DNA of 64,000 nt from Halostagnicola sp. A56 (GTDB lineage Archaea > Halobacteriota > Halobacteria > Halobacteriales > Natrialbaceae), in contig NZ_JMIP02000015.1 in assembly GCF_000691505.1 (NCBI RefSeq), positions 62,001 through 126,000 of the forward strand. Direction: 5' to 3'. Made by a program: the position numbers and the translations under genes. Shown one piece after another: positions 35,439 through 44,837 of the stretch (position 1 is the stretch's first letter; every line of letters starts with the position of its first letter). The notes beneath the pieces are model-generated. The model was not told the origin of the DNA. It made no database searches and worked only from the letters and a program-made list of their open reading frames with translations.

Positions 35439-35667
35439 TCGGTTTTCCGGGCGTCTCGAACGGGATGCTGATCTCGAAATATCTTATCTCCGACCCGAGT
35501 TAAATCTCAAACCAAACAGATTAATTACCCTTTGTATCGGAAACCGTATCCGGGCCGTTTCAGCGGTTACTCGGTAGTAGGTTCCATCTGATAGCTTCGA
35601 CCAGGGTAGGTCGTGACATACTTCGATCAAAAACCTCCGGGTTTATACGGTCGGATGGTGGCCGGTC
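35439..35667. other. Junction region between rpo block and pckA
   Basis: About 230 bases with no gene. It includes an AT-rich stretch (35478-35533) that could serve as a minus-strand promoter (TTTAACTCGG and TAAGATATTT on that strand) for the rpoB2-rpoB1-rpoA1 genes, and the pckA promoter near its right end. Confidence 0.4.
35642..35648 (+). promoter_or_regulatory. TATA box of pckA
   Basis: TTTATAC lies 26-32 bases before the two candidate start codons at 35668 and 35674, so the mRNA is probably leaderless. Confidence 0.5.
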
Positions 35668-35673
35668 ATGTAT

Positions 35674-37185
35674 ATGTCCGAAACCGGGGCGGAGTCCCGT
35701 CCGCTGGTCAGACAGCTTCCCGATCCGATCACAGCGTCGAACGTCCGAACCAACCCGTCGCTCGAGGAACTGCGCGAGTTCGCGAGCCCGGACGAGACGA
35801 CGACCGAGTACGGGTCGCCGTCGTACGTCAGCGAGGTGCGCTCTCGAAGCGCGGACCGGACGAAAAACGCGATCGATGCCGAGTTCTCCGACGACGACTC
35901 CGATCTGCTCGCCGACGCCGTAGCCATCGCCGACGAGCGGGAGATGCTCTGCGTCGACCGGTTGCTGGGTCGCCACCCCGACGCGACGTTTTGTTGTCGG
36001 CTGTTCGTCCCGGTCGAACACGCTCGGATCGCGCTGGCGTGGGCGAAGTTGTTCGAGCCGACGGACGGCCGCGACCCCGACTTCGTGACCGTCCAGGCGC
36101 CCGACTACGACGAGCGGGCGATCCGGGTCCTCCCCGACGAGGGGTTCACCGCCGTTCTCGGGACCGATTACCTCGGCGAGGCGAAGAAGTCGTTCCTCCG
36201 GCTGTTCATGCGTCGGATCAAAGAACGCGGCGGCCTCGGTCTCCACGCGGGCAGCAAGCGCGTTCGCGTCCGCGACGACGACGGCGACCTCCGGACCGTC
36301 GGCCAGGTCTTCATGGGCCTCTCGGCGACCGGTAAGTCGACCCTAACCTCACACGGCTGCTGGCTCGAGGAGCCCGAAGCGGCCGTGATGGTCCAGGACG
36401 ACGTCTGCGGATTGTTGCCCGACGGCTCCGTCCCCGGAAGCGAGGGCGGCGGGCTGTTCATCAAAACCATCGGTCTCGATCCCGACGAACAACCGGGCCT
36501 CTACGAGGCGGCGACGGCCGAATCCGCCGTCCTCGAGAACGTCGCCGTCGACGACGACGGAACGGTCGACTTCGACGAGCCGCGATACACCTCGAATTCG
36601 CGCGCGGTCGTCCAGCGCGACGAACTCGAGAGCGCCGACGAAGAGATCGACCTCGACCGGATGGACCAGGTCTTCTTCATCACGCGCAACCCGCTGATGC
36701 CACCCGTTGCGAAACTCGACACCGAGCAGGCCGCCGCCGCGTTCATGCTCGGCGAATCGATCGAGACCAGCGCGGGCGACCCATCCCGCGCGGGCGAGTC
36801 GATCCGCGTGGTGGGAACGAATCCATTCATCGTCGGTCCGGAGGGCGAGGAGGGCAACATCTTCCAGGACCTGATCGACGATCTCGATGTCGACTGTTAT
36901 GTGATCAACACCGGCTATCTCGGCGACGAGTCCAAGGACATCGGCGTCACCGAGTCCGTGACGGTCCTCACGGAAGTCGCGCGCGGAACGATCGAGTGGA
37001 CCGACGACGAACGGACCGGACTGACCATCCCCGAGTCGGTGCCGGGACTCGCCATCGAGGAGTACTACGTCCCCGACCACGTCGACGACTACGACGACGC
37101 CCTATCCTCGCTGCGGGCGGACCGACGCGCCTATCTCGAGGCATTCGGCGAACTCCGCGACGAGATCGTCGACGCCGTCTACTGA
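35674..37185 (+). CDS. pckA: Phosphoenolpyruvate carboxykinase (ATP)
   Basis: 503 residues from ATG 35674 (MSETGAESRPLVRQLPDP); ATG 35668 would add two. It converts oxaloacetate and ATP to PEP, CO2 and ADP in gluconeogenesis. The kinase P-loop variant GLSATGKSTLTSHG, the metal-binding VQDDVCGLLP, and FIKTIGLDPDEQPGLYEA are typical of the ATP-type enzyme. IKERGGLGLHAGSKRVRV and FFITRNPLMPPVAKL also fit. It is the first intact gene to the right of the broken polymerase segment. Confidence 0.92.
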   Translation: MSETGAESRPLVRQLPDPITASNVRTNPSLEELREFASPDETTTEYGSPSYVSEVRSRSADRTKNAIDAEFSDDDSDLLADAVAIADEREMLCVDRLLGRHPDATFCCRLFVPVEHARIALAWAKLFEPTDGRDPDFVTVQAPDYDERAIRVLPDEGFTAVLGTDYLGEAKKSFLRLFMRRIKERGGLGLHAGSKRVRVRDDDGDLRTVGQVFMGLSATGKSTLTSHGCWLEEPEAAVMVQDDVCGLLPDGSVPGSEGGGLFIKTIGLDPDEQPGLYEAATAESAVLENVAVDDDGTVDFDEPRYTSNSRAVVQRDELESADEEIDLDRMDQVFFITRNPLMPPVAKLDTEQAAAAFMLGESIETSAGDPSRAGESIRVVGTNPFIVGPEGEEGNIFQDLIDDLDVDCYVINTGYLGDESKDIGVTESVTVLTEVARGTIEWTDDERTGLTIPESVPGLAIEEYYVPDHVDDYDDALSSLRADRRAYLEAFGELRDEIVDAVY

Positions 37186-37393
37186 CCGCTCGAATCGGAG
37201 TGGGATTGACGATCGATCCGGTTCGGCGACTCGGACGGCGCTCGAAACCTGTTCGGTTTCTTCGAATTTACGATATTCCAATAGTGGCTCTGTCTCGATG
37301 GTACTCGCTGAATTCTTCACGATTTTTCGCCGATACATGCAGCGTTTGCCGAACACAGTCACGGTTATATGTGTCCAGTTCGCATACCCGCCA

Positions 37394-37579
37394 ATGAGCG
37401 TCGAACTTCGAACTCCGACCGCCCGCGTCTGTGAACGGTGTGGTCGCGGTGAACGGTGGGACGAAACGCTTGAAGCCTGGCAGCTTGCAACCGAAAACGG
37501 CGAAAAACAAGTCGGAAACCCGCACTGTCTCCACGAGTGGGATATTAACGGCGCGTTCAATCCGATTCAAGGAAACTAA
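37394..37579 (+). CDS. HEWD family small zinc-finger-like protein
   Basis: 61 residues from ATG 37394 (MSVELRTPTARVCERCGRGE). It has a CxxC pair (CERC) and later CLHEWDINGAFNPI, with the HEWD tetrad that names this haloarchaeal family. An upstream in-frame ATG at 37298 is rejected because the extension has no conserved character. The cysteines and histidine could bind zinc. Function unknown. Confidence 0.75.
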   Translation: MSVELRTPTARVCERCGRGERWDETLEAWQLATENGEKQVGNPHCLHEWDINGAFNPIQGN

Positions 37580-37670
37580 CCCGTCACAAGCACCGGGAGA
37601 GCGAGCGCGTAGCCGGGTGCTCACTTCTCGAGCCGCGACGTTTTTCCACCGCTGAGCCGTCTCTCGATCC

Positions 37671-37973
37671 GTGCCGACAGTCTATCTCACATCGCCGCCG
37701 GACGCGGCCGCGGAGATCGCCGAAACCCTGCTCGAGGAGCGCCTTGCCGCCTGCGTGAATCGACTCCCGTCGGAGTCGATCTATCGGTGGGAGGGCGAGA
37801 TTCAACGAGAAGCGGAAGCCATCCTGCTCGCGAAGACGACCGACGAGGCTTACGACGATCTCCTCGCGCGCGTCGAGGAGGTACACCCCCACGAGGTCCC
37901 CTGTATCGAGCGCTTCGACGAGGATCACGTACTCGAGTCGTTCGCGACCTGGCGAGCCGAGAACGTCGATTGA
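37671..37973 (+). CDS. cutA: CutA family divalent-cation tolerance protein
   Basis: 100 residues from GTG 37671 (MPTVYLTSPPDAAAEIAETL). Typical CutA sequence: LLEERLAACVNRLP, SIYRWEGEIQREAEAILLAKT and the C-terminal HPHEVPCIERF. The family forms very stable trimers resembling PII proteins; a role in copper tolerance is known from bacteria but the archaeal function is unclear. Length is normal. Confidence 0.9.
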   Translation: MPTVYLTSPPDAAAEIAETLLEERLAACVNRLPSESIYRWEGEIQREAEAILLAKTTDEAYDDLLARVEEVHPHEVPCIERFDEDHVLESFATWRAENVD

Positions 37974-38075
37974 CGACGGTCGTCGGGCCGCCGGTCACTC
38001 TCCCTGTCAGATTGTCACAGGATCGGACTGCCCGAAAAAGCAACCCTTAAAACTCGAGCGAGGATTCATTCGGGT

Positions 38076-38552
38076 ATGGCTGGAACCATCGAAGTGCTCG
38101 TTCCGGGTGGCCAGGCCAACCCTGGCCCACCGCTCGGTCCCGAGCTCGGACCGACGCCCGTCGACGTGCAGGCGGTCGTCAACGACATCAACGAACAGAC
38201 TGAAGCGTTCGACGGCACCGAAGTACCTGTCACCGTCGAGTACGACGAAGACGGCTCCTACTCGATCGACGTCGGCGTCCCGCCGACGGCGGCGCTCGTT
38301 AAAGACGAGGCCGGCTTCGAGACGGGAAGCGGCGAACCGCAAGTCGATTTCGTCGCCGACATCTCGGTCGAACAGGTCAAAACGATCGCCGAGCAGAAAC
38401 ATCCGGACCTGCTCGCCTACGACACGAAAAATGCCGCCAAAGAGGTCGTCGGCACCTGCGCCTCGATGGGCGTCACCATCGAGGGCGACGACGCCCGCGA
38501 GTTCAAGGCGAAGGTCGACGACGGCGAGTACGACGACGTTCTCGTCGAGTAA
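38076..38552 (+). CDS. rpl11: 50S ribosomal protein L11
   Basis: 158 residues. VPGGQANPGPPLGPELGPTPVD is the conserved N-terminal region that binds the GTPase-associated centre of 23S rRNA; the C-terminal domain follows and ends in an acidic halophilic tail. An AT-rich CCTTAAAAC about 25-30 bases upstream is a likely promoter. It precedes the L1-L10-L12 operon by about 600 bases, the usual archaeal neighbourhood. Confidence 0.97.
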   Translation: MAGTIEVLVPGGQANPGPPLGPELGPTPVDVQAVVNDINEQTEAFDGTEVPVTVEYDEDGSYSIDVGVPPTAALVKDEAGFETGSGEPQVDFVADISVEQVKTIAEQKHPDLLAYDTKNAAKEVVGTCASMGVTIEGDDAREFKAKVDDGEYDDVLVE

Positions 38553-38689
38553 CTCGAGAGCTCCCCGATCGAGCTCACGATTTTCGTTGTTCGTCCCTCG
38601 AGAGATATCGCTCGGTGATACAATCGCACTTCCAGCAACCGGCACGGACCGGGAGTAGCGTTATTTTTCTGGGCCCGAAAGCCACGTCT

Positions 38690-38977
38690 ATGTCCGACGA
38701 CGAGACGGAACTCGAGTACGAAAGCACGCTCTCGCGCGAAGACGTCGCGACCCACTTCGAGACGTTCGCGGAGAACTTGCGTTCCTCGGAGGGGTTCGAC
38801 CTCGAAATAGGCGACGAAACGGTCGCCATCGCACCGCCCGAGTCGCTCGAGTTCGAACTCGAACTCGAGGACGAACCGGAAGACGACGGCGTCGAGCGAA
38901 GCATCGAGTTCGAACTCGAGTGGATGCGCACCGACGAGGAGGACCCGCTCCCCGAGCCCGACGTCGTCGAAGAGTGA
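38690..38977 (+). CDS. amphi-Trp domain small protein
   Basis: 95 residues from ATG 38690. Alternating hydrophobic strands (LEIGDETVAIAPPESLEFELELE) and a final IEFELEWM fit the amphi-Trp domain family, common in haloarchaea and of unknown function. Very acidic. Located between L11 and the L1 operon leader; it has its own AT-rich upstream segment (TTATTTTTCT near 38661) and may be independently transcribed. Confidence 0.7.
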   Translation: MSDDETELEYESTLSREDVATHFETFAENLRSSEGFDLEIGDETVAIAPPESLEFELELEDEPEDDGVERSIEFELEWMRTDEEDPLPEPDVVEE

Positions 38978-39083
38978 ACGATCAGGTGCGGTTTTCACGG
39001 CCCCGTCAGGCCCTCGCATGACGTCGCGGTCTACGAGCGCGCGGTTCGACGGTTTTAAGTTCGTCATGGGATTTCTCTCAAAG

Positions 39084-39104
39084 GAGACAGGCTTCGCCTG
39101 TTTC
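39084..39104 (+). promoter_or_regulatory. Leader hairpin of the L1-L10-L12 operon (possible L1 operator)
   Basis: A 9-pair stem (GAGACAGGC/GCCTGTTTC, one G-U pair) around TTC lies in the leader. A TATA-like TTTTAAG is at 39052-39058 and a strong ribosome binding site GGAGGTGA at 39136-39143. L1 represses its own operon by binding the mRNA leader in several archaea, and a leader site was proposed for Halobacterium. That this hairpin is the site is inference. Confidence 0.45.
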
Positions 39105-39146
39105 ACTGACCCGTAGGAGCATCCCTGCGTACTACGGAGGTGAACG

Positions 39147-39779
39147 ATGGCAAATTCGGATATCGAAACAGCAGTCGCTCGAGCGCTCGAGGACGCGCCG
39201 GATCGGAACTTTACCGAGACGGTCGACCTCGCAGTCAACTTGCGCGACCTAGATTTAGACGAACCGTCGAATCGTGTCGACGAGTCCGTCGTCTTGCCGT
39301 CCGGAACCGGCCAGGAAACCCAAATTATCGTCATCGCCGAGGGAGAAACTGCAGTCCGCGCCGAAGAGGTCGCGGACGACGTTCTCTCGGGCGACGACGT
39401 GGCCGATCTGGACGACGACGAGGCCAAAGACCTCGCAGACGAGACGGACTTCTTCATCGCCGAAGAGGAGATGATGCAAGATATCGCCCGGCACCTCGGG
39501 ACCATTCTCGGTCCGCGAGGAAAGATGCCGGACCCGCTCTCGCACGACCAGGACGTCGTCGAGACCGTCAACAGACTCAAGAACACGGTTCAGATCCGCT
39601 CGCGGGATCGGCGCACGTTCCACACGCGCGTCGGTGCCGAAGACATGAGCGCGGAGGATATCGCCGACAACGTCGACGTTATCCTTCGCCGACTGCACGC
39701 CGACCTCGAGAAGGGTCCACAGAACATCGATTCGGTCTTCCTGAAGACGACGATGGGCCCGTCCGTGGAGGTGGCCTGA
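39147..39779 (+). CDS. rpl1: 50S ribosomal protein L1
   Basis: 210 residues. Contains [17 protein letters not shown] and [19 protein letters not shown], both conserved in L1, which forms the mobile L1 stalk of the large subunit. First gene of the L1-L10-L12 operon; preceded by an unusually clear Shine-Dalgarno sequence six bases before the ATG. It may also act as translational repressor of its own operon. Confidence 0.96.
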   Translation: MANSDIETAVARALEDAPDRNFTETVDLAVNLRDLDLDEPSNRVDESVVLPSGTGQETQIIVIAEGETAVRAEEVADDVLSGDDVADLDDDEAKDLADETDFFIAEEEMMQDIARHLGTILGPRGKMPDPLSHDQDVVETVNRLKNTVQIRSRDRRTFHTRVGAEDMSAEDIADNVDVILRRLHADLEKGPQNIDSVFLKTTMGPSVEVA

Positions 39780-39780
39780 G

Positions 39781-40818
39781 ATGAGCGCAGAAGCCGAGCG
39801 CAAAACTGAGAACCTGCCACAGTGGAAAGAACAGGAGGTCGCCGAACTCTCGGAGCTCATCGACGACTACGAGAGCATCGGTGTGGTCGGCATCGCCGGC
39901 ATTCCGAGCAAACAGCTTCAGGACATGCGCCGCGGCCTCCACGGCACTGCCGTGGTCCGCGTCAGCCGAAACACGCTCCAGACGCATGCATTAGAGGAGG
40001 CCGGACTCGACGAACTCGTCTCCCACATCGAGGGACAGGTCGGGCTGGTCGCGACGGACAGCAATCCGTTCGCACTCTACAAGGAACTCGAGGCTTCGAA
40101 GACGCCCGCCCCGATCAACGAGGGCGAGGTCGCCCCGAACGACATCGTCATCCCGGAGGGTGACACCGGCGTCGATCCCGGTCCGTTCGTCGGCGAACTC
40201 CAGAGTATCGGCGCGAACGCGCGCATCGAGGACGGTTCGATTCAGGTCATGGAGGACTCGACGGTCCTCGAGGCCGGCGAAGAAGTGTCGGCCGACCTCT
40301 CGAACGTGCTCAACGAACTCGGCATCGAACCGAAGGAGGTCGGACTCGACCTTCGCTCGGTCGTCGCCGAGGGCGTGCAGTTCGACCCCGAAGACCTCGA
40401 CATCGACGTCGACGCCTACGAGAGCGATGTGGCGACGGCCGCGGCTCGCGCACGGAACCTCGCGATCAACGCGACGTTCCCGACCGACGCGACCGCACCG
40501 ACGCTCATCGCGAAGGCGACGGGCGAGGCCAAGAGCCTCGGCCTACAGGCGGCAATCGAGTCCCCCGACCTCGCCGACGACCTCGTGAGCAAGGCAGATG
40601 CACAGCTTCGTGCACTCGCCGCGCAGATCGAGGACGAGGAGGCGCTGCCGGAGGAACTCCAGGGCGTCGAGGCGCCGACTGCCACGCAGGCGGAGCCCGA
40701 CGACGAAGACGAATCGGCTGACGACCAAGACGAATCCGACGACCAGGACGCCGAGGCGGACGACGACGATGACGACGAGGACGCCGGCGGCGAAGGTCTC
40801 GGTGCGATGTTCGGATAA
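39781..40818 (+). CDS. rpl10: 50S ribosomal protein L10 (P0)
   Basis: 345 residues, starting one base after the L1 stop. The N-terminal rRNA-binding domain contains [18 protein letters not shown]; the C-terminal part carries the helices that bind L12 dimers, then a very acidic tail ending [10 protein letters not shown]. It is the base of the L12 stalk that recruits translation GTPases. Confidence 0.96.
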   Translation: MSAEAERKTENLPQWKEQEVAELSELIDDYESIGVVGIAGIPSKQLQDMRRGLHGTAVVRVSRNTLQTHALEEAGLDELVSHIEGQVGLVATDSNPFALYKELEASKTPAPINEGEVAPNDIVIPEGDTGVDPGPFVGELQSIGANARIEDGSIQVMEDSTVLEAGEEVSADLSNVLNELGIEPKEVGLDLRSVVAEGVQFDPEDLDIDVDAYESDVATAAARARNLAINATFPTDATAPTLIAKATGEAKSLGLQAAIESPDLADDLVSKADAQLRALAAQIEDEEALPEELQGVEAPTATQAEPDDEDESADDQDESDDQDAEADDDDDDEDAGGEGLGAMFG

Positions 40819-40833
40819 CTTGAACTTAGGACA

Positions 40834-41181
40834 ATGGAATACGTATACGCTGCACTCATCCTGAACGAAGCGGACGAAGAGATCAACGAAGACAACCTGA
40901 CGGACGTACTCGACGCAGCCGGTGTCGACGTCGAAGAATCCCGAGTCAAGGCGCTCGTCGCCGCACTCGAGGACGTCGACATCGACGAGGCCGTCGACGA
41001 GGCCGCAGCAGTTCCCGCCGCGGGCGGCGCAGCAGGCGGTGCGGCCGCAGCGGAAGGCGGCGCTGACGAAAGCGGAGACGACGAAGACGAAGGCGGCGAC
41101 GCCGATGCGGGAGCCGACGAGGACGAAGACGACGAAGACGAAGGCGACGGTGGCGAAGGTCTCGGCGAACTCTTCGGATAA
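40834..41181 (+). CDS. rpl12: 50S ribosomal protein L12 (P1-type)
   Basis: 115 residues. N-terminal dimerisation domain ([18 protein letters not shown]), an Ala/Gly hinge, then an extreme Asp/Glu tail ending EGLGELFG, nearly the same as the end of L10, as usual for archaeal stalk proteins that contact elongation factors. Last gene of the operon; a T-rich CCTTTCTTTC near 41205-41214 could end transcription. Confidence 0.96.
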   Translation: MEYVYAALILNEADEEINEDNLTDVLDAAGVDVEESRVKALVAALEDVDIDEAVDEAAAVPAAGGAAGGAAAAEGGADESGDDEDEGGDADAGADEDEDDEDEGDGGEGLGELFG

Positions 41182-41298
41182 CTCGCCTCGAGACGATTTC
41201 GATCCTTTCTTTCGACGATACACACAGAGCGCCGCCAGTGAATAGCGTCGTAGCGCCCGATACCAGGGTTAATAACCGATCCCGCGGCCAGACCGGGC

Positions 41299-42540
41299 AT
41301 GGCCGTCCCCGCTCTCGAGTCGCTGGTCGATCCCACGTTGTCGGCCCAGCTCGTCGCGTGGGTACTCGCGGGCGCGGCCCTCGGGAGCTGTAGCGGGCTG
41401 ATCCCGGGATTACACGCGAACAATTTCGCGCTATTGCTGGCAGGCGTCGCGCCCTCGATTCCCGGCCGGCCGCTTTTCGTCGGCTGTGCGATGCTCGCGG
41501 CTGGCGTCGTCCACACGTTCGTCAACGCCGTCCCGGCGATGGCACTCGGGGTACCCGACGCCGAGATGGCAGTCACCGCGTTGCCCGCACACCGAATGGT
41601 ACTCGAGGGCCGCGGGTACGAGGCGATTCGACTCTCCGCGCTCGGGAGTTTGCTCGCGGTTCTCGCGGCGGTCCCGCTCGCGCTCCCGATCACTTGGGGC
41701 ATCACTGCTGTCTATCCGACGATCAGCGCGAATCTCCCGATCGTGCTCGCGATGATCGTCGTTGCACTGATCGCCTCGGAGCGCACCTGGAAGCGACGTG
41801 CGGGGGCCGCCCTCTCTTTCGGTCTGGCGACGGCACTCGGCGCGGCGACGCTCGATCTCACCCCCGACGCGCCCCTCGAGGCCGGCGGGATGCTCGCGCC
41901 ACTTTTCGCCGGACTGTTCGGCGCACCTGTACTGATCGAAGCGATTCGCGGCGGTGGCGTCCCGCCCCAGCGCGACGAAGCGATTCGGATGCCGCGTCGG
42001 CTGGTCGGGGTAACAGCGCTGGCGGGTTCGTTCGCGGGTGCCGTCGTCGGGTACATTCCAGGCATCTCCGCGGCCATCGCGGCGGTCGCCGTCCTCGTCT
42101 TCGTTCCGGGCGAATCGGGAAACCGGGGCTACATCGTCGCGACGAGCGGCGTCGACACGGCGAACTCGATTTTCGCGCTGTTCGCGCTCGTCTCGCTCGG
42201 ACAGCCCCGAACCGGCGTCATGATCGCCTTCGACAACGTGAACGCGCCGCTCGACGTGCCGATCTTGCTCTCGAGTATCGTCATCGCCGGGCTGGCCGGT
42301 TTCGTCCTCGTGATCGTACTGGGTGACGCGTATCTCGAGTTCGTGGGGCGACTCGCCTACTGGAAGATCTCGATAGCGGTCCTCGGGTTGTTGCTCGCGC
42401 TTTCGTACCTGTTCACCGGGCTCGTCGGCATCGGCGTGTTCCTCGTCGCAGCCGCGGTCGGACTGGTTCCGGTCCGCCTTCGAGCGCGGCGCGTGCACCT
42501 GATGGGCGTGCTCATCGGGCCGCTGATGCTGGGGCTGTGA
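41299..42540 (+). CDS. TctA/DUF112-like membrane permease
   Basis: 413 residues with about 11-12 hydrophobic segments. GSCSGLIPGLHANNFALLL resembles the conserved first motif of the tripartite tricarboxylate transporter TctA/DUF112 family, and VVGYIPGISAAIAAV is its internal repeat counterpart. Bacterial relatives need a periplasmic binding protein and a small TctB subunit; neither is next to it. Archaeal members usually occur alone and their substrates are unknown. Upstream GTTAATAACC near 41268 may be the promoter. Confidence 0.78.
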   Translation: MAVPALESLVDPTLSAQLVAWVLAGAALGSCSGLIPGLHANNFALLLAGVAPSIPGRPLFVGCAMLAAGVVHTFVNAVPAMALGVPDAEMAVTALPAHRMVLEGRGYEAIRLSALGSLLAVLAAVPLALPITWGITAVYPTISANLPIVLAMIVVALIASERTWKRRAGAALSFGLATALGAATLDLTPDAPLEAGGMLAPLFAGLFGAPVLIEAIRGGGVPPQRDEAIRMPRRLVGVTALAGSFAGAVVGYIPGISAAIAAVAVLVFVPGESGNRGYIVATSGVDTANSIFALFALVSLGQPRTGVMIAFDNVNAPLDVPILLSSIVIAGLAGFVLVIVLGDAYLEFVGRLAYWKISIAVLGLLLALSYLFTGLVGIGVFLVAAAVGLVPVRLRARRVHLMGVLIGPLMLGL

Positions 42541-42575
42541 GGTCCCGCGGTCGCTTCTCACGCCCGTAGACCAAC

Positions 42576-42593
42576 ACGAACGATTATGTTCGT
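42576..42593. promoter_or_regulatory. Short dyad before the MBL-alcohol dehydrogenase operon
   Basis: ACGAAC (42576-42581) and GTTCGT (42588-42593) are perfect inverted arms around GATTAT, 31 bases upstream of the start at 42624. The position over the expected promoter suggests a regulator site, though the arms are short. Confidence 0.35.
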
Positions 42594-42623
42594 AATCCGT
42601 GTAGTACGACGGGGATCACAACC

Positions 42624-43430
42624 ATGGTTAATGCTAGCATCGATGTCCTGTACCGCGGGGCGCTCGAGTGCGACCAGAACTACATGATCGAGGGGGAGAC
42701 GCTCGGCACGAAAGACGAGCCGAATCCGGACCTGACCTACGACGAGATACCCGTCTGGAACCTCCTCATCGACCACCCCGAGGGGACGATCCTCTGGGAT
42801 ACCGGCTCGCACCACGACGCCCTCGAGGGCCACTGGCCCGAAGGACTCAAACAGGCGTTTTACCCGTACGACGCGCACGAATACCCGCTCGATGAGGTTC
42901 TCGAGGAGAACGGCTACGAACTCGAGGACATCGACTACGTGTTCCAGACGCACTTGCACCTGGACCACGCGGGTGGGCTGGAGTTTTTCGACGGCACGGA
43001 CGTTCCGATTTTCGTCCACGAGCGCGAACTCAAATTCGCCTACTACAGCGCGAAGACCGACAAGGGAAGCGGCGCGTACATCCTCGAGGACTTCGATCAC
43101 GACCTGAACTGGGAGGTTCTCCACCGCGATCGAGAGCAACACTTCGAGGATGTCGAGTTCGTGCGTTTCCCCGGACATACGCCCGGCCTGACCGGGACGA
43201 TGATCCACCTCGACGACGACGGAACCGTGGTCTTTACCGGCGATCAGGTCTATCAGGCGCCGAACTACGAGGACGAGCAACCGCTCGGCGCGTCGCTGCT
43301 CTGGGGGAAAACCGAGTGGTACGAGAGTCTGCGGCGGATCAGGGAGTTCGAACGCCGCCACGACGCGGAGGTCGTCTACGGTCACGACGCCGATCAATTT
43401 GAAGCGATCCGCGAGGGGTGGGGACAGTGA
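42624..43430 (+). CDS. Metallo-beta-lactamase fold hydrolase (N-acyl homoserine lactonase-like)
   Basis: 268 residues. The metal-binding HLHLDHAGG motif, FPGHTPGLTGTMIH and TGDQVYQAPNY match the lactonase-like branch of the metallo-beta-lactamase fold. It probably hydrolyses a lactone or thioester. Its last bases overlap the next gene's GTG start (GTGA), so the hydrolase and the iron alcohol dehydrogenase are probably made together and may act on the same hydroxy acid or lactone, which is inference. Confidence 0.83.
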   Translation: MVNASIDVLYRGALECDQNYMIEGETLGTKDEPNPDLTYDEIPVWNLLIDHPEGTILWDTGSHHDALEGHWPEGLKQAFYPYDAHEYPLDEVLEENGYELEDIDYVFQTHLHLDHAGGLEFFDGTDVPIFVHERELKFAYYSAKTDKGSGAYILEDFDHDLNWEVLHRDREQHFEDVEFVRFPGHTPGLTGTMIHLDDDGTVVFTGDQVYQAPNYEDEQPLGASLLWGKTEWYESLRRIREFERRHDAEVVYGHDADQFEAIREGWGQ

Positions 43431-44740
43431 GTTACGACCGATCGGTTTCGGCAGAGCAACACGCGCTCGAGCCCGAGACCGTCTGGCACTTACAGATGCC
43501 CCAGATCCGATTCGGCCGGGACGCCGTCGAAGAGTTGGGGTTCCAGCTTCGGGACCTCGGTGTCGAAGCGGGCGCGCGCGGGCTGGTCGTCACCGACGAG
43601 AACCTCGACGACATCGGGCACGTCGATCGGGTCACGGACCACCTCGAGGACGCCGGCTACGACGCGACCGTCTGGGACGGCGTCGAACGCGAGCCGTCGC
43701 TCGAGGTCGTCGGTGAGTGCATCTCGTTCGTTCGCGAGAACGAAGGCGAGGACGGGTACGACTTCTACCTCGGGTTCGGGGGCGGAAGCTGCATCGACGT
43801 CGCGAAGACGACGCGCGCCGTGATCGCCAACGGCGGCGAAGCGCTCGATTACATCGCCGAGCCGACGGGGAACGGCGAGGCGTTGACCGAGTCGGGACCG
43901 CCGCTCGTCCTCATGCCGACGACCGCCGGGACCGGCGCCGAAATCTCGCCTGTCGCGATCCTCTCGGTCGAGGAACAGGAGATCAAAGAGGGAATCTCGA
44001 GCAACCACATCCGGGCAGACGCGGCCGTGCTGGATCCGACGTTCACGACCACTCTGCCGCCCGAAATGACGGCCAAGACCGCGATGGACGCGCTCGGTCA
44101 CGCCATCGAGGGCTACACGACCCACCCCTTCGACGGGCTGCTCCGCGCGACGGATCCACAAGAACGGCCGGTCTACGCCGGCCGAACGGAACTCACCGAG
44201 ATGTTCTCCGAAAAGGCGATCGACCTGCTCTCGAGTAACGTTCGGACGGCCGTCCACAACGGCGACGATATAGCGGCTCGAGCGGCCATGCTCAAGGGCG
44301 CGCTGTTCGGCGCGATCGCTGGGCTCACCGCGGGTGCGAGTCTCTGTCACGCGATGGCCTACCCGGTCGGGAACCGCTATCACACGTATCACGGCGAGAC
44401 GATCGCGGTCCTCACGCCGGCCTCGACGCTCGGGTACAACGCCGCGAGCGATCCGGAGCGATTCGCGGAGGTGAGCAGGCTACTCGGCGTCGATACGGGC
44501 GGCCTCGGCGCTCGAGAAGCGGCCGATCTCGCTCGCGAGGAGTACGTTCGGCTCCAGCAGGATCTGAACGTCATCCCAAGCGGGCTCAACGAACTCGCGG
44601 GCATCGACGAGGACGATATCGACTGGCTCGCGAGTCAGACGGTCGAAACTCAGCAGCGACTGCTCCGGTGTAACCCGCGACCCGTGACGGAGGACGACGC
44701 GGCCGCGATATTCCGGGACGCGCTGTATAACTGGGAGTAG
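43427..44740 (+). CDS. Iron-containing alcohol dehydrogenase (hydroxyacid-oxoacid transhydrogenase-like)
   Basis: 437 residues from GTG 43427, overlapping the MBL stop; GTG 43418 is an alternative. FGGGSCIDVAKTTRAV binds the nucleotide; metal ligands fall in KTAMDALGHAIEGYTTHP, LCHAMAYPVG and YHTYHGETIAVL. The overall pattern, including QIRFG near the start and long ERPVYAGRTELTEMFSEKAI insertion, is close to the ADHFE1 type that couples 4-hydroxybutyrate oxidation to 2-oxoglutarate reduction. A simple alcohol dehydrogenase remains possible. Confidence 0.83.
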   Translation: MSYDRSVSAEQHALEPETVWHLQMPQIRFGRDAVEELGFQLRDLGVEAGARGLVVTDENLDDIGHVDRVTDHLEDAGYDATVWDGVEREPSLEVVGECISFVRENEGEDGYDFYLGFGGGSCIDVAKTTRAVIANGGEALDYIAEPTGNGEALTESGPPLVLMPTTAGTGAEISPVAILSVEEQEIKEGISSNHIRADAAVLDPTFTTTLPPEMTAKTAMDALGHAIEGYTTHPFDGLLRATDPQERPVYAGRTELTEMFSEKAIDLLSSNVRTAVHNGDDIAARAAMLKGALFGAIAGLTAGASLCHAMAYPVGNRYHTYHGETIAVLTPASTLGYNAASDPERFAEVSRLLGVDTGGLGAREAADLAREEYVRLQQDLNVIPSGLNELAGIDEDDIDWLASQTVETQQRLLRCNPRPVTEDDAAAIFRDALYNWE

Positions 44741-44837
44741 GGGTCGATGCAGTTGTGTCCGGAGTCGGAAACGGGACACCGGCAGGACGTGCCGAGGTCC
44801 AGCATCGGTTTACGTCGCGACGCCCTATCCGGGTATC

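Noticed and set aside
39087-39101. Leader hairpin of L1 as a transcription terminator
   Set aside because: It is followed by no T-run and lies between promoter and start codon of an expressed operon, so a leader role fits better.
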